64,000 nucleotides of DNA from Derxia lacustris. Its GTDB lineage: Bacteria; Pseudomonadota; Gammaproteobacteria; Burkholderiales; Burkholderiaceae_E. This document shows, piece by piece, positions 27,048 to 37,408 of this stretch. Position 1 is the stretch's first letter; each line of letters begins with the position of its first letter. The notes under the pieces are model-generated. The model was not told the DNA's origin. It ran no database searches and saw nothing but the letters and a program-made list of their open reading frames with translations. Both the position numbers and the translations under genes were made by a program. The stretch is taken from positions 1 to 64,000 of the forward strand of contig NZ_MUHU01000001.1 of the NCBI RefSeq assembly GCF_002105195.1, given 5' to 3'.

Positions 27048-27464
27048 TCAGCGCCGCGTGACCAGCGTGCCCGGCAGCGCGCCAAGATAGGCCGCCACAT
27101 CGTCGACCTCGCGCGGCGAAAGCTGGGCCGCCATGCCCTGCATCACCGGATTGCTGCGCCCTTCGAGCCGGCCGCCGGGCCGCCGGTAGGCACGCAGCGC
27201 CTGGGCCAGATAGTCGGGATGCTGGCCGGCGAGACGCGGATAGCTGGCGTCGATCGGCGAGTTGAAATCGGCGCCGTGGCAGCTGGCGCAGGCGTATTTC
27301 TGCACCGCCTCCTTGCCGCGCTCGACGCTGCCGCCGGCCTGCGCCGGCCCGGTCGCCATCAAGGCGGCCAGCGCCAGCAGCGGTGCCGCCAATCGCGCCG
27401 GATGCCGGCGTCCGCAGCCACTGGCGGGCAGGGCAATGAGCGTGAAGCCGAAGCGCGGGTTCAT
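27048..27464 (-). CDS. Small c-type cytochrome (second of a pair)
   Basis: 138 residues: a long hydrophobic signal ending near TGPAQA, then a single-heme class I cytochrome domain with the CASCHG heme-binding motif and a distal Met (NPVMQGMAAQLS). It is periplasmic by inference. The start ATG overlaps the stop of the upstream cytochrome gene (ATGA). Two such monoheme cytochromes in tandem often form or feed a diheme electron carrier; the redox partner is not evident here. Confidence 0.9.
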   Translation of the reverse strand: MNPRFGFTLIALPASGCGRRHPARLAAPLLALAALMATGPAQAGGSVERGKEAVQKYACASCHGADFNSPIDASYPRLAGQHPDYLAQALRAYRRPGGRLEGRSNPVMQGMAAQLSPREVDDVAAYLGALPGTLVTRR

Positions 27465-27811
27465 TTCTGCTCCGAGTAGAGCGCGGCGAGATCGAGGATG
27501 TCCTGATCGCTGAGCGACTGGGCCACGCCGCGCATGGTGGGATGACGCCGATCGCCCTTCTTGTAGGCATGCAGCGCCGCAGCGATGTAGCCGGCCGACT
27601 GGCCACCGATGCGCGGCACCCGGTAGACCTCTGGGAAGGACGCCTTGTAATCGACGATGCCGTGGCAGCCGATGCAGGCAGCGTTCTTCTGGCGGCCGGC
27701 GTCGGCGCTGCCTTGAGGGGTGTCGGCCGCGCGCGCCGGGCCGGGCAGCGCGCAGGCAAGCATGAGAGCGAGAGCGGCTACCGGCCGCGCGGTGAAGGAG
27801 AGCGGGCGCAT
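27461..27811 (-). CDS. Small c-type cytochrome (first of a pair)
   Basis: 116 residues with a cleavable signal (ending PGPARA) and one CIGCHG heme site followed by a distal Met region (HPTMRGVAQSLS). The ATG at 27811 is chosen because AGGA stands five bases upstream; an ATG two codons earlier (27817) is also possible. It overlaps the next cytochrome gene by four bases. Probably a periplasmic electron carrier. Confidence 0.88.
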   Translation of the reverse strand: MRPLSFTARPVAALALMLACALPGPARAADTPQGSADAGRQKNAACIGCHGIVDYKASFPEVYRVPRIGGQSAGYIAAALHAYKKGDRRHPTMRGVAQSLSDQDILDLAALYSEQK

Positions 27812-28028
27812 CGTCATCCTGTCGAAACGGTGGCGGGGCCGGAGATCCGGGCGAACAGGGCGTCAGGCGCACTGTCCGGGCGCGGGGCGCAAAACCCAAC
27901 CCGGTGAAACACGGAGTCACCGCCGCGTCGCAATGCACAATGCGCGGGCTGCCATACGCCTGCGTGTCGGGCCTGGCGGCAGTCACCGTTTCCGCGCGAA
28001 CCGCTTTCCCTTTCCTCATCACGCCGCC

Positions 28029-28889
28029 ATGACCACGCCCGCCACGCCGCGCTTCGAAGGCTCGCAGAACTACGTCGCCACGCCCGATCTCAAGCTGGCC
28101 ATCAATGCCGCCATCCGGCTGCAACGTCCGCTGCTCATCAAGGGCGAGCCCGGTACCGGCAAGACGCTGCTGGCCGAGGAAGTGGCCGCCGCGCTCGGCA
28201 TGCCGCTGCTGCAATGGCACATCAAGAGCACCACCAAGGCCCAGCAGGGGCTGTACGAGTACGACGCGGTTTCGCGGCTGCGCGATTCGCAGCTGGGCGA
28301 CGCGCGGGTGAAGGACATCGCCAACTACATCGTGCCAGGCGTGCTGTGGCAGGCCTTCACGGCCGACGCGCCGGTGGTGCTGCTGATCGACGAGATCGAC
28401 AAGGCCGACATTGAGTTCCCCAACGATCTGCTGCGCGAGCTCGACCGCATGGAATTCCATGTGTACGAGACGCGCGAACTGATCCGCGCGGTGCATCGGC
28501 CGGTGGTCATCATCACCAGCAACAACGAGAAGGAGCTGCCCGACGCCTTTCTGCGGCGCTGCTTCTTCCACTACATCCGCTTCCCGGACCGCGAGACGAT
28601 GGAGAAGATCGTCGAGGTGCATCACCCCGACGTGAAGCGCGAGCTGCTCACGCGCGCGCTGACAGCCTTCTATGAGCTGCGTGAGATGCCGGGACTGAAG
28701 AAGAAGCCGTCCACGTCGGAGCTGGTCGACTGGCTGCGGCTGCTGATCGCCGAGGACATCCCGGCCGACGCGCTGCGCGGCGACAACAACCGCGCGGTAC
28801 TGCCGCCGCTGGTGGGCGCGCTGCTCAAGAACGAGCAGGACCTGGGCCTGTTCGAGAAGCTGGTGGCGATGGCGAGCCGCGGCCGCTGA
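28029..28889 (+). CDS. MoxR-type AAA+ ATPase (CoxD-like)
   Basis: 286 residues. Walker A is [13 protein letters not shown], Walker B is VLLIDEIDKAD, and the sensor segment is VIITSNNEKELPDAFLRRC. The sequence is of the group that pairs with CoxE-like VWA proteins and differs from the MoxR at the left end of the window. It likely remodels or inserts a metal centre in a partner enzyme, but no such enzyme is encoded nearby. The VWA gene follows 52 bases downstream. Confidence 0.9.
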   Translation: MTTPATPRFEGSQNYVATPDLKLAINAAIRLQRPLLIKGEPGTGKTLLAEEVAAALGMPLLQWHIKSTTKAQQGLYEYDAVSRLRDSQLGDARVKDIANYIVPGVLWQAFTADAPVVLLIDEIDKADIEFPNDLLRELDRMEFHVYETRELIRAVHRPVVIITSNNEKELPDAFLRRCFFHYIRFPDRETMEKIVEVHHPDVKRELLTRALTAFYELREMPGLKKKPSTSELVDWLRLLIAEDIPADALRGDNNRAVLPPLVGALLKNEQDLGLFEKLVAMASRGR

Positions 28890-28941
28890 GGCGGCACCGA
28901 CCGGGCGCGGCCGCCGCGCCCTCTTCCCCAGGGAGCCTGCG

Positions 28942-30114
28942 ATGCTGATCCGCTTCTTCTTCCATCTGCGCGATGCCGGCCTGAAGGTGTCGATCAAGGA
29001 ATTGCTCACGCTGATCGAGGCGCTGAAGGCCGAGGTCATCGGGCCGTCGATCGACGACTTTTATCTGCTCGCGCGCACCGTGCTCATCAAGGACGAGGCG
29101 CAGTACGACAAGTTCGACCGCGCCTTCGGTAGCTATTTCGCCGGCGTCGAGAGCATTGCCGAGGCGCTGAAGGAAGTGCCGCTCGACTGGCTGGTCAAGG
29201 AGCTGGAACGCCAGCTGTCCGAGGAGCAGAAGGCCAACGCCCAGCGCATGGGCGGACTCGACGAGCTGATGAAGCGCTTCAAGGAGCTGCTCGACGAGCA
29301 GAAGGAAAAGCACGCCGGCGGCAACAAGTGGATCGGCACCGGCGGCACCAGCCCCTTCGGCCACGGCGGCTACAACCCCGAGGGCATCCGCATCGGCGGC
29401 GAGAGCGAGCAGCGCAGCGCGGTAAAGGTGTGGGAAGAACGCGCCTTTCGCGACTACGACGAGAGCCTGGAAATCGGCACCCGCAACATCAAGGTGGCGC
29501 TGCGCCGGCTGCGGCGCTTTGCACGCGAAGGCGCGGCCGATGAGCTTGACCTCGACCACACCATCGCCAGCACCGCGCGCAACGCCGGCTGGCTCGATTT
29601 GCAGATGCGGCCCGAGCGGCACAACGCGGTCAAGGTGCTGATGCTGCTCGACGTTGGCGGCACGATGGACGACCACGTCCGCAAGACCGAGGAGCTGTTC
29701 TCGGCCGCGCGCGCCGAGTTCAAGCACATGGAGTTCTTCTACTTCCACAACTGCGTCTACGACTGGGTGTGGAAGGACAACCGGCGCCGCTATGCCGAGC
29801 GCACGCTCACCGCCGACCTGCTGCACCGCTACACGCCCGACTACAAGCTGATCTTCGTCGGCGACGCGACGATGGGGCCTTACGAGATTCTTCAGCCCAA
29901 CGGCAGCGTCGAGTACAGCAATGTCGAGCCGGGTGCGGTCTGGTTGCGCCGGCTGATCGACGCCTTTCCCAAGTTTGCCTGGCTCAATCCCGAGCCCGAG
30001 CAGCTCTGGCAGTACCGCCAGAGCATCGACATCGTGAAGCACATCATGGGCGGCCGGATGTTTCCGATGACGCTCGACGGGCTGGATCGCGCAGTGCGGC
30101 AGCTGTCGCGCTGA
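28942..30114 (+). CDS. VWA domain protein (CoxE-like)
   Basis: 390 residues. An N-terminal helical region with a charged, Glu/Lys-rich segment (about 90-130) leads to a C-terminal von Willebrand A domain starting at VLMLLDVGGTMDDH. The metal-ion-dependent adhesion site reads DxGxT rather than the canonical DxSxS, so metal binding may be altered. It is the partner of the upstream MoxR ATPase. The pair is widespread and its client is not known. Confidence 0.88.
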   Translation: MLIRFFFHLRDAGLKVSIKELLTLIEALKAEVIGPSIDDFYLLARTVLIKDEAQYDKFDRAFGSYFAGVESIAEALKEVPLDWLVKELERQLSEEQKANAQRMGGLDELMKRFKELLDEQKEKHAGGNKWIGTGGTSPFGHGGYNPEGIRIGGESEQRSAVKVWEERAFRDYDESLEIGTRNIKVALRRLRRFAREGAADELDLDHTIASTARNAGWLDLQMRPERHNAVKVLMLLDVGGTMDDHVRKTEELFSAARAEFKHMEFFYFHNCVYDWVWKDNRRRYAERTLTADLLHRYTPDYKLIFVGDATMGPYEILQPNGSVEYSNVEPGAVWLRRLIDAFPKFAWLNPEPEQLWQYRQSIDIVKHIMGGRMFPMTLDGLDRAVRQLSR

Positions 30115-30119
30115 GCCGG

Positions 30120-30578
30120 TCAGCTCGGCTTGCCCTGGCGCACGACCAGCTGGCTGTCGACCGAGCGCACGCCCGGTGTCGCGGCGGCGAGCTGTTCAGC
30201 CTTGGTGCGGATGGCGATGCTGTCGACCTCGCCTTCCAGCTTCACGCGGCCGTTGTCGGTATCGACCTTGATCTCGTGCGCCGCCACCTCGGGCGCGCGG
30301 GCCAGCGCGGTCTTCACCTCGGCGGTAATGCGCAGATCGGTCGCGGCGGCCCGGGTCTTGTCGTAGGCCTCGCTGGCAGCTTCGCCGCCGCGTTCGGCCG
30401 CGTGGTCGATCGATTTGCCGGCCTTGTCCAGCGCCTCGCGCGAGTCGGCCACGGCGGCATCGAGATGCTGGCCGGCGGTCTTCGAGTCGCCACGATCGCA
30501 GGCGCTCAGTCCGAGGCTGGCCAGCAGGGAGATCAGCAGCGCGGCAAGGCGCTTGCGACGGCGGGGATGGAATGGCAT
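30120..30578 (-). CDS. BON domain lipoprotein
   Basis: 152 residues with an Arg/Lys-rich start, hydrophobic core and lipobox LSAC, then a helical segment and a single C-terminal BON domain (about 80-148, with LARAPEVAAHEIKVDTDNGRVKLEG split across it). BON proteins of the OsmY type are periplasmic or outer-membrane linked and bind phospholipid. GGGAG lies six bases before the ATG. It converges on the VWA gene, six bases apart. Confidence 0.9.
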   Translation of the reverse strand: MPFHPRRRKRLAALLISLLASLGLSACDRGDSKTAGQHLDAAVADSREALDKAGKSIDHAAERGGEAASEAYDKTRAAATDLRITAEVKTALARAPEVAAHEIKVDTDNGRVKLEGEVDSIAIRTKAEQLAAATPGVRSVDSQLVVRQGKPS

Positions 30579-30706
30579 GGCGGGCTCCCAAAACGGTGGA
30601 CGGCAAGAACTGCCGCCCGGGACGCTTCAAGAGTGCGCCAGACCGCGTGCGCCAGCTGTCGGCGCGGCCTGGGCATGGCTGTCGGCCGGCGCCGACGCGC
30701 AGCGGC

Positions 30707-32104
30707 TCAGGCGCTGGCCGCCTCGCGCATCGCCGCCGCGATGGTCTCGGCGCTCGATTGCGCCAGCTCGGCATCGTCGGCCTCGACCATCACGCGCACC
30801 ACCGGCTCGGTGCCCGACGGGCGGATCAGCACCCGGCCGCGCCGGCCAAGCTGGGCCTCGACCTCGGCCGCCACCCGCGTGACGCGCGGCTGCGCCTTCC
30901 AGTCGAAACCCGGCTGCACGCGCACATTGAGCAGCACCTGCGGATACAGGCTCAGCTCGGCGGTCAGCTCGGCCAGCGTGCGCTGGCTGCGCCGCATCGC
31001 GGCCAACACTTGCAGCGCCGAGATCGTGCCGTCGCCGGTCGTGTGCTTGTCGAGGCAGATGAGATGACCCGAGCCTTCGCCGCCGACCAACCATTCGCGC
31101 TGCTGCAATTCCTCGAGCACATAGCGGTCGCCGACCTTGGCGCGCGCAAATTCGAAGCCGGCGCTGCGCAGCGCGTTTTCCACGCCCAGATTGGTCATCA
31201 GCGTGCCGACCACGCCGGTGAGCGCGTCGTTGCCGCAGGAAGCGGCATGCAGCGCGCGGCGCTCCATCGCCAGCACATAGAGCAGCTCGTCGCCGTCGTA
31301 GAGCCGGCCGGCGTCGTCGGCCATCAACACGCGGTCGGCATCGCCGTCGAGCGCGATGCCGATGTCGGCCTTGTGCTCGCGCACCATGGCTTGCAGATAG
31401 GCCGGATGGGTGGCGCCGCAGCCGTCGTTGATGTTGAAGCCGTCGGGCTGGTTGGCCACGGCGATCACCTTGGCGCCCAGCTCATGAAAGACGGCCGGCG
31501 CGGTGTGATACGCGGCGCCGTTGGCGCAGTCCACGACGATGCGCAGGCCGCGCAGGTCGAGATCGTTGGGGAAGGTCGACTTGCAGAATTCGATGTAGCG
31601 GCCGGCGGCGTCATCGAGCCGGCGCGCGCGGCCGATGTCCTCGGCGCCCGCGCAGATCATGCCCTCGCGCAGCTGGGTCTCGATGGCTTCCTCGATCGCG
31701 AATTCGGCGTCGTCGGGCAGCTTGAAGCCGTCGCGCGCGAAGAACTTGATGCCGTTGTCGGGATAGGCGTTGTGCGAGGCCGAGATCACCACGCCGGCCG
31801 ACAGCCGCAGCGCGCGCGTGAGATAGGCGACGCCGGGCGTGGGCAGCGGGCCGCACAAAATCACGTCGACACCGGCGGCCGCGAAACCGGCTTCAAGCGC
31901 CGACTCCAGCATGTAGCCCGACACGCGCGTGTCCTTGCCGATGAGCACCTGCGGCCGCTTGTCGCGCCGGGTGTTCGAGCGGCCGATGGCGTGCACCAGC
32001 ACGCGACCGGCGGCAGCGCCGAGATGCAGCACGAAATCGGGCGTGATCGGCGCCGTGCCGACCGTGCCGCGCACGCCGTCGGTGCCGAAATATTTGCGTC
32101 CCAT
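30707..32104 (-). CDS. glmM: Phosphoglucosamine mutase GlmM
   Basis: 465 residues. It converts glucosamine-6-phosphate to glucosamine-1-phosphate for UDP-GlcNAc and cell wall synthesis. The active-site phosphoserine is Ser110 in [17 protein letters not shown], metal binding is at DGDADRV, and the phosphate-binding loop is [11 protein letters not shown]. It is slightly longer than the usual 445, with small insertions near residues 41-50 and 275-290. It follows folP on the same strand, the usual ftsH-folP-glmM order. Confidence 0.96.
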   Translation of the reverse strand: MGRKYFGTDGVRGTVGTAPITPDFVLHLGAAAGRVLVHAIGRSNTRRDKRPQVLIGKDTRVSGYMLESALEAGFAAAGVDVILCGPLPTPGVAYLTRALRLSAGVVISASHNAYPDNGIKFFARDGFKLPDDAEFAIEEAIETQLREGMICAGAEDIGRARRLDDAAGRYIEFCKSTFPNDLDLRGLRIVVDCANGAAYHTAPAVFHELGAKVIAVANQPDGFNINDGCGATHPAYLQAMVREHKADIGIALDGDADRVLMADDAGRLYDGDELLYVLAMERRALHAASCGNDALTGVVGTLMTNLGVENALRSAGFEFARAKVGDRYVLEELQQREWLVGGEGSGHLICLDKHTTGDGTISALQVLAAMRRSQRTLAELTAELSLYPQVLLNVRVQPGFDWKAQPRVTRVAAEVEAQLGRRGRVLIRPSGTEPVVRVMVEADDAELAQSSAETIAAAMREAASA

Positions 32105-32169
32105 CGGGTCTTCCTGTGGTCGGGATGAATCGGGTCGGGCTGGCGGCCGGCACACGCCGGGCCTGCGCG

Positions 32170-33024
32170 TCAGCCTTCGATCTGCTGCCAGGCCCGCAGC
32201 GCGTCGACGGTCTCGCGCACATCGTGCACGCGCACGATCTGGGCGCCGTGCGCGGCGGCATTGAGCGCGACGGCGACGCTGCCGCCCACGCGCTGATGCG
32301 CCGGCGCCTCGGGCCGGCCAGCCAGCCGCGCCACCATGCCCTTGCGCGACACGCCGATCAGCACCGGCCAGCCGCTTGCCACGAAGCGCGGCGTGGCGCG
32401 CAGCAGCGCGAGATTGTGTTCGAAACGCTTGCCGAAGCCGAAGCCCGGATCGATCGCAATGCGATCGGCGGCGATGCCGGCCTGCTCGCAGGCCGCCACC
32501 CGCTCGGCGAGAAAGGCTTCCACCTCGGCCACCACATCGTCGTAATGCGGATCGTCCTGCATGGTCTTGGGCATGCCGATCATGTGCATCACGCAGATGC
32601 CAAGGTCGGTCGTGGCCGCCGCTTCGAGCGCGCCGGGCCAGCGCAGCGCCGCCACGTCGTTGATGATCGCCGCGCCGGCGGCGGCGGCCAGCGTCATGAC
32701 GGCGGGCTTCATCGTGTCGACCGATACCGGCTTGCCCAGCGCGACGATGTCGGCCAGCACCGGTTCGAGCCGCGCCAGCTCCTCGGCCTCGGGCACGCTG
32801 TCCGAGCCGGGGCGGGTGCTTTCGGCGCCGATGTCGAGGATGTCGGCGCCCTCTTCCACCAGCCGCTGCGCGCATTCGAGCGCGGCATTCGGCGCGAAAT
32901 GGCGGCCGCCGTCTGAGAAGGAATCGGGCGTGATGTTGACGATGCCCATCACCAGCGGGCGGTCGAGCGGCAACAGAAAACTGCCGCAGCGCCAATGCGC
33001 CGGCAGCGGATGGGATGAAGTCAT
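32170..33024 (-). CDS. folP: Dihydropteroate synthase FolP
   Basis: 284 residues. It joins 6-hydroxymethyl-dihydropterin pyrophosphate and p-aminobenzoate in folate synthesis. Conserved blocks are [34 protein letters not shown] and [14 protein letters not shown], with IGVSRKGM near the C-terminus. The ATG at 33024 is preferred over one at 33063 that lies inside the terminator-to-gene gap; the next Met would truncate the domain. It lies between ftsH and glmM. Confidence 0.96.
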   Translation of the reverse strand: MTSSHPLPAHWRCGSFLLPLDRPLVMGIVNITPDSFSDGGRHFAPNAALECAQRLVEEGADILDIGAESTRPGSDSVPEAEELARLEPVLADIVALGKPVSVDTMKPAVMTLAAAAGAAIINDVAALRWPGALEAAATTDLGICVMHMIGMPKTMQDDPHYDDVVAEVEAFLAERVAACEQAGIAADRIAIDPGFGFGKRFEHNLALLRATPRFVASGWPVLIGVSRKGMVARLAGRPEAPAHQRVGGSVAVALNAAAHGAQIVRVHDVRETVDALRAWQQIEG

Positions 33025-33065
33025 GAGTGCAGGCGGATGCAAGGGATTGCAGGCGGCCGGCAACG

Positions 33066-33091
33066 AAAAAGGCCGGCTCGCGCCGGCCTTT
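33066..33091 (-). terminator. Rho-independent terminator after ftsH
   Basis: On the minus strand a 7-bp GC stem (GGCCGGC / GCCGGCC) with a GCGA loop is followed by five T residues. It lies 21 bases beyond the ftsH stop and before folP, so folP-glmM may be partly uncoupled from ftsH. Confidence 0.85.
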
Positions 33092-33111
33092 CGGGCTGCC
33101 GATCGATCCGG

Positions 33112-35022
33112 TCAGGCCGGATTGGCGGCCGAAGGATCGGGACTGGCCTTGGGCTCGGCCGGCGGCGTGCCACCCGCCTTGCCCTGGGTCGGCGGCGTGC
33201 CACCGCTCGACTTGGGCGGCCGCACCGGACGGCCGGCCATGATGTCCTCGATCTGGTCGGCATCGATGGTCTCGAACTCCATCAACGCCGCCACCATCGC
33301 CTCGATCTTTTCGCGGTTCTCGTTCAGCAGTCGCGTGGTGAGCGCGTATTGCGTGTCGAGGATGCGGCGAATCTCGGCGTCGATCTTCTGCATCGTCGCT
33401 TCGGACGTGTTGGTCGTCTTGGTGATCGAGCGGCCGAGGAAGACCTCGCCCTCGTTCTCCGCATAGACCATCGGCCCGAGCGCTTCGGTCATGCCGTAGC
33501 GCGTGACCATGTCGCGGGCCAGATGCGTGGCACGCTCGAAGTCGTTGCTGGCGCCGGTCGTCATCTGGTTGAGGAAGACTTCCTCCGCCGCACGACCGCC
33601 GAACAGCATGCTGATCTGCTCCAGCATGAATTCCTTGTCGTAGCCGTAGCGGTCCCGCTCCGGCAGCGACATCGTCACGCCCAGCGCCCGACCGCGCGGG
33701 ATGATCGTCACCTTGTGCACCGGATCGCACTTGGGCAGCAGCTTGCCGATCACCGCATGGCCGGACTCGTGATAGGCCGTGGCGCGGCGCTCGTCCTCGG
33801 GCATCACGACGCTCTTGCGTTCGGCGCCCATGATGATCTTGTCCTTCGCCTTCTCGAAGTCGTTCATGTCGACGACGCGGCCGTTGCGGCGCGCCGCGAA
33901 CAGCGCGGCTTCGTTCACGAGATTGGCGAGGTCGGCGCCCGAGAAGCCCGGCGTGCCGCGCGACAGCACGCTCGGCTCCACGTCCGGCGCCAGCGGCACC
34001 TTGCGCATGTGCACCTTGAGAATCTGCTCGCGGCCACGGATGTCGGGCAGGTTCACCACCACCTGACGGTCGAAACGGCCCGGACGCAGCAGCGCGGGAT
34101 CGAGCACATCGGGGCGGTTGGTGGCCGCGATCACGATGATGCCCTGACCGGTTTCGAAGCCGTCCATCTCGACCAGCATCTGGTTCAGCGTCTGTTCGCG
34201 CTCGTCGTTGCCACCGCCCAGGCCGGCACCGCGCTGGCGGCCGACCGCGTCGATTTCATCGATGAAGATGATGCAGGGCGCGTTCTTCTTGGCCGTCTCG
34301 AACATGTCGCGCACGCGGGCCGCGCCCACGCCGACGAACATCTCGACGAAGTCGGAACCCGAGATCGAGAAGAACGGCACCTTGGCTTCGCCGGCGATGG
34401 CCTTGGCCAGCAGCGTCTTGCCGGTGCCAGGAGGGCCGACCATCAGCACGCCGCGCGGGATGCGACCACCGAGCTTCTGGAACTTGCTCGGATCGCGCAG
34501 GAATTCGACCAGCTCATGCACGTCTTCCTTGGCCTCGTCGCAACCGGCGACATCGGCGAAGGTGATGCTGTTGTTGCTCTCGTCGAGCATCTTCGCGCGG
34601 CTCTTGCCGAAGCTGAACGCGCCGCCACGCCCGCCGCCCTGCATCTGCCGCATGAAGAAGATCCACACGCCGATCAGCAGCAGCATCGGGAACCAGCTGA
34701 CGAAGATGCTCATCAGCAGGCTCGGCTCTTCCTCGGCCTTGCCGTAGACCTGCACACCGAACTTCATCAGGTCGCCGACCATCCAGCTGTCGCCGGGCGA
34801 GGTGATCTGATAACGCTTGTCGTCGGCGCTGGTGACCATGAGCTGGCGCCCCTGGACATCGACGCGCCGCACACGGCCCGCTTTGGCATCGTCCATGAAC
34901 TGGGTGTACGACACCGAATCGACGGCCGGCCGCTGCCGATTGTCGAACTGCTTGAAAACCGTGAACAACACGAGGGCGATGACCATCCAGATCGCCGCCT
35001 TCGAGAGCATGTTCTTGTCCAA
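33112..35022 (-). CDS. ftsH: ATP-dependent zinc metalloprotease FtsH
   Basis: 636 residues: membrane helix (about 8-25), periplasmic domain, second helix (about 102-122), AAA+ domain with GPPGTGKT and [12 protein letters not shown], and M41 peptidase with HESGH (zinc ligands and catalytic Glu). The Pro/Gly-rich C-terminal tail (about 600-636) is lower in complexity. It degrades membrane and regulatory proteins. The start is a TTG at 35022: AGGAG lies exactly six bases upstream, and the resulting [12 protein letters not shown] matches relatives. An ATG four codons later has no such site. It lies downstream of rlmE on the same strand. Confidence 0.97.
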   Translation of the reverse strand: MDKNMLSKAAIWMVIALVLFTVFKQFDNRQRPAVDSVSYTQFMDDAKAGRVRRVDVQGRQLMVTSADDKRYQITSPGDSWMVGDLMKFGVQVYGKAEEEPSLLMSIFVSWFPMLLLIGVWIFFMRQMQGGGRGGAFSFGKSRAKMLDESNNSITFADVAGCDEAKEDVHELVEFLRDPSKFQKLGGRIPRGVLMVGPPGTGKTLLAKAIAGEAKVPFFSISGSDFVEMFVGVGAARVRDMFETAKKNAPCIIFIDEIDAVGRQRGAGLGGGNDEREQTLNQMLVEMDGFETGQGIIVIAATNRPDVLDPALLRPGRFDRQVVVNLPDIRGREQILKVHMRKVPLAPDVEPSVLSRGTPGFSGADLANLVNEAALFAARRNGRVVDMNDFEKAKDKIIMGAERKSVVMPEDERRATAYHESGHAVIGKLLPKCDPVHKVTIIPRGRALGVTMSLPERDRYGYDKEFMLEQISMLFGGRAAEEVFLNQMTTGASNDFERATHLARDMVTRYGMTEALGPMVYAENEGEVFLGRSITKTTNTSEATMQKIDAEIRRILDTQYALTTRLLNENREKIEAMVAALMEFETIDADQIEDIMAGRPVRPPKSSGGTPPTQGKAGGTPPAEPKASPDPSAANPA

Positions 35023-35028
35023 CTCGAG

Positions 35029-35033
35029 CTCCT
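35029..35033 (-). promoter_or_regulatory. Ribosome binding site fixing the TTG start of ftsH
   Basis: AGGAG on the minus strand, six bases (CTCGAG) upstream of the TTG. It is the reason for placing the ftsH start at 35022 rather than at the ATG at 35010. Confidence 0.75.
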
Positions 35034-35179
35034 GACTGACTCAGTCCCGCACGCAGGGTCGCGCGTTTCCTGACCTCATTCTACCGATCCGATCTTGGTC
35101 GGAATTCGGCAATTTCAATCCGCCGGATAAAGAAGTTTTGGCCGGCTTGCTTCAAATCGTATCTGGGCCCGCAAAAACC

Positions 35180-35842
35180 CTATTTCAGGCCACGGCCAAG
35201 AATGAAAGTTTCGGACGATTTATCGCGCGACGCCTTCGGCTTGAGCGGTTTCACGACGGCAAATTGGTTCTTGAACGCCTTGACGATCTGGGAATACCCG
35301 CTTCCGTGGAAGGCCTTCACCAGCAATGCGCCTTCCGGCTTTAGCCATTCGGCCGAAAATTCGAGCGCGAGTTCGCACACATGCTGAATTCGCGCCATGT
35401 CGGCGGCCTCGATTCCGGAAAGATTGGGCGCCATGTCCGAGACCACCAGATCGACTTTCTCACCGCCGAGCAAAGATTCGAGTTCGCGCAACACCGCTTC
35501 TTCGCGGAAATCGCCCTGGAAACAGGTCACGTCGGCAATCGGCTCGAAAGGCAGCAGATCGAGCGCGAAGATGCGGCCCTTGAGCGTGCCGGCCGATGCA
35601 CCACCGCCCGCCAGCGGGTTCTCCTTGCCAGCCATGCGGGCGCGCAGATACTGGCTCCAGCTGCCAGGTGCGGCGCCCAGGTCGACCACGGTCATGCCCG
35701 GGCGTACCAGTCGTTCGGCCTCGTCGATCTCCTTGAGCTTGTAGGCGGCGCGCGCGCGATAACCCTCGCGCTGGGCCAGCTTTACGTAGGGATCGTTGAG
35801 GTGATCGTGGAGCCAGTTGCGGTTGAGTTTCTTTTTGGCCAT
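35180..35842 (-). CDS. rlmE: 23S rRNA 2'-O-methyltransferase RlmE (RrmJ/FtsJ)
   Basis: 220 residues. It methylates U2552 of 23S rRNA with S-adenosylmethionine in the assembled large subunit. Visible are the start [19 protein letters not shown], the SAM-binding [15 protein letters not shown], and the catalytic blocks VSDMAPN and LVKAFHG. There is an insertion of about ten residues ([12 protein letters not shown]) relative to the E. coli protein. It precedes ftsH as in E. coli, 157 bases away, and its start is only 18 bases from the divergent yhbY start. Confidence 0.96.
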   Translation of the reverse strand: MAKKKLNRNWLHDHLNDPYVKLAQREGYRARAAYKLKEIDEAERLVRPGMTVVDLGAAPGSWSQYLRARMAGKENPLAGGGASAGTLKGRIFALDLLPFEPIADVTCFQGDFREEAVLRELESLLGGEKVDLVVSDMAPNLSGIEAADMARIQHVCELALEFSAEWLKPEGALLVKAFHGSGYSQIVKAFKNQFAVVKPLKPKASRDKSSETFILGRGLK

Positions 35843-35860
35843 CGATGCGACAATACTTGA

Positions 35861-36364
35861 ATGAAACTTGCTCTTACCCCAGCTGAACGCGCCGGCCTGC
35901 GTTCCCAGGCCCATGCGCTCAATCCGGTCGTGATGATCGGTGGCGACGGACTCACTCCCGCCGTCCTCAAGGAAATCGACCTCGCGCTCAATTCGCATGA
36001 GCTCATCAAGGTGCGCGTGCTGGGCGACGACCGCATGGCGCGGGTCGCCATCTACGACAGCATCTGCGAGGAACTCGGCGCCGCGCCGGTCCAGCACATC
36101 GGCAAGCTGCTGGTGCTCTATCGGCCGCGCCCCGAGGTGGTCGAAGTCGAAACTGCATCGGCATTTCCGCATGGCATCGCGCGCGGCGCCGGGCTGCGCG
36201 GCAAGGCACCGCAGGAAGTGCTGGTGGTCAAGCCGTCGCGCAGCGCCACCCGTGCCCCGTCGCGCACCCGCATCACCGTGCTGGGCAATGAACGCGTCAC
36301 GGCCGGCGGTCTGGTCAAGCGGGTGAAGGAACGTCAGAAGTCGCTGAAGAAGCAGCGCGGCTGA
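35861..36364 (+). CDS. yhbY: YhbY family RNA-binding protein
   Basis: 167 residues with an N-terminal CRS1-YhbY (CRM) domain (about 1-95) that begins [29 protein letters not shown] in spread form and includes [13 protein letters not shown]. The family binds pre-50S particles. A basic C-terminal extension (about 100-167, ending [12 protein letters not shown]) goes beyond the 97-residue E. coli protein. Divergent from rlmE, it has no Shine-Dalgarno sequence and almost no upstream space. Confidence 0.92.
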   Translation: MKLALTPAERAGLRSQAHALNPVVMIGGDGLTPAVLKEIDLALNSHELIKVRVLGDDRMARVAIYDSICEELGAAPVQHIGKLLVLYRPRPEVVEVETASAFPHGIARGAGLRGKAPQEVLVVKPSRSATRAPSRTRITVLGNERVTAGGLVKRVKERQKSLKKQRG

Positions 36365-36373
36365 GCATCCACC

Positions 36374-36393
36374 GGGCGGGAGCGCTCCCGCCC
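36374..36393. terminator. GC-rich perfect palindrome between convergent genes
   Basis: A 20-base perfect inverted repeat with half-site GGGCGGGAGC lies between the convergent yhbY and DUF4149 genes. It lacks a T run on either strand, so it may act as a bidirectional hairpin stop or mRNA end stabiliser. Confidence 0.4.
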
Positions 36394-36397
36394 ACGG

Positions 36398-36883
36398 TCA
36401 ACGTGGCGCGAGGCTCCTCGCCTGCCGCAGCACCAGCCACACGCCCAGCAGGCTGTGCGCCAGATAGAACACCGCCGAGACGCCATGCACGACCGCAAAG
36501 CGGCTGCGGATGCTGTCCGGCACCTCGCTGCCATGCGCTGCCATCAGTTCACGCAGTCCGTGCATCAGCGGTTGCAAGGCGAAGTAACCCACCAGCGTGC
36601 AGAGCAGCATCCCGAACACGATGCGCACCTCGGCATCGCGCCACAGCGCGCCGCGCCTGACGGCCAGCGCTGACCACAGCAGCAGCAGCGCCACCACCAC
36701 GCTCACCCAGGCCTGGATGCGGAACAGTTCGCCGGCGATGCTGCCGGCCAGCAGCCGGTCGTCGAGCATGCGGAACAGCAGCGGCGCCACCACATAGCCG
36801 GCAGTCCAGGTCAGCCCGCACCAGGCGGCAATCAGCAGCAGCCGGACTGCACGCAGATTGGCGCCCATGCCGGTCGGTTCCAT
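36398..36883 (-). CDS. DUF4149 family membrane protein
   Basis: 161 residues with four predicted membrane helices (about 12-34, 52-75, 84-103 and 128-152). It is the small membrane protein of unknown function that sits beside greA and yhbY in many betaproteobacteria. The start at 36883 is uncertain: another ATG five codons on (36868) is possible and neither has a good ribosome binding site. It follows greA by six bases. Confidence 0.8.
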   Translation of the reverse strand: MEPTGMGANLRAVRLLLIAAWCGLTWTAGYVVAPLLFRMLDDRLLAGSIAGELFRIQAWVSVVVALLLLWSALAVRRGALWRDAEVRIVFGMLLCTLVGYFALQPLMHGLRELMAAHGSEVPDSIRSRFAVVHGVSAVFYLAHSLLGVWLVLRQARSLAPR

Positions 36884-36889
36884 CGCGCG

Positions 36890-37366
36890 TTACACGTAGC
36901 GCACGTCGATGATCTCGACCTCGCGCTCGCCGCCCGGGGCCAGCACATGCGCGGTGTCGCCGGCGTACTTGCCGATCAGCGCGCGCGCGATCGGGCTCGA
37001 CACCGAAATCTTGCCGAGCTTCAGGTCGGCCTCGTCGTCGCCGACGATCTGATAGACCTTCTTGTCGCCGGATTGCAGATCTTCGATCTCGACCGTGGAG
37101 GCGAACACCACGCGGCCATCGGCGTCGACCGCCGAGGGATCGATCACCTGGGCCGAGGACAGCTTGCCCTCGACTTCCATGATGCGGCCCTCGATGAAGC
37201 CCTGGCGCTCCTTGGCGGCGTCGTACTCGGCGTTTTCCGACAGGTCGCCCTTCTCGCGGGCTTCCTTGATGGCCTGGATCACGGACGGACGTTCGATGGT
37301 CTTGAGGCGATGCAGCTCGGCCTTGAGCTGCTCCGCGCCTTGCCGGGTCATCGGGACAGTTGCCAT
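36890..37366 (-). CDS. greA: Transcription elongation factor GreA
   Basis: 158 residues with the N-terminal coiled coil ([23 protein letters not shown] segment, [18 protein letters not shown]) and the C-terminal FKBP-like domain ([14 protein letters not shown]). The acidic tip Asp/Glu pair in [10 protein letters not shown] is present, needed to stimulate transcript cleavage in backtracked RNA polymerase. Downstream of carB on the same strand but behind a strong terminator. Confidence 0.97.
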   Translation of the reverse strand: MATVPMTRQGAEQLKAELHRLKTIERPSVIQAIKEAREKGDLSENAEYDAAKERQGFIEGRIMEVEGKLSSAQVIDPSAVDADGRVVFASTVEIEDLQSGDKKVYQIVGDDEADLKLGKISVSSPIARALIGKYAGDTAHVLAPGGEREVEIIDVRYV

Positions 37367-37408
37367 GGCGGACTCTTATGAAATCGGGTTTGCGAAATTC
37401 GTCGGCAC

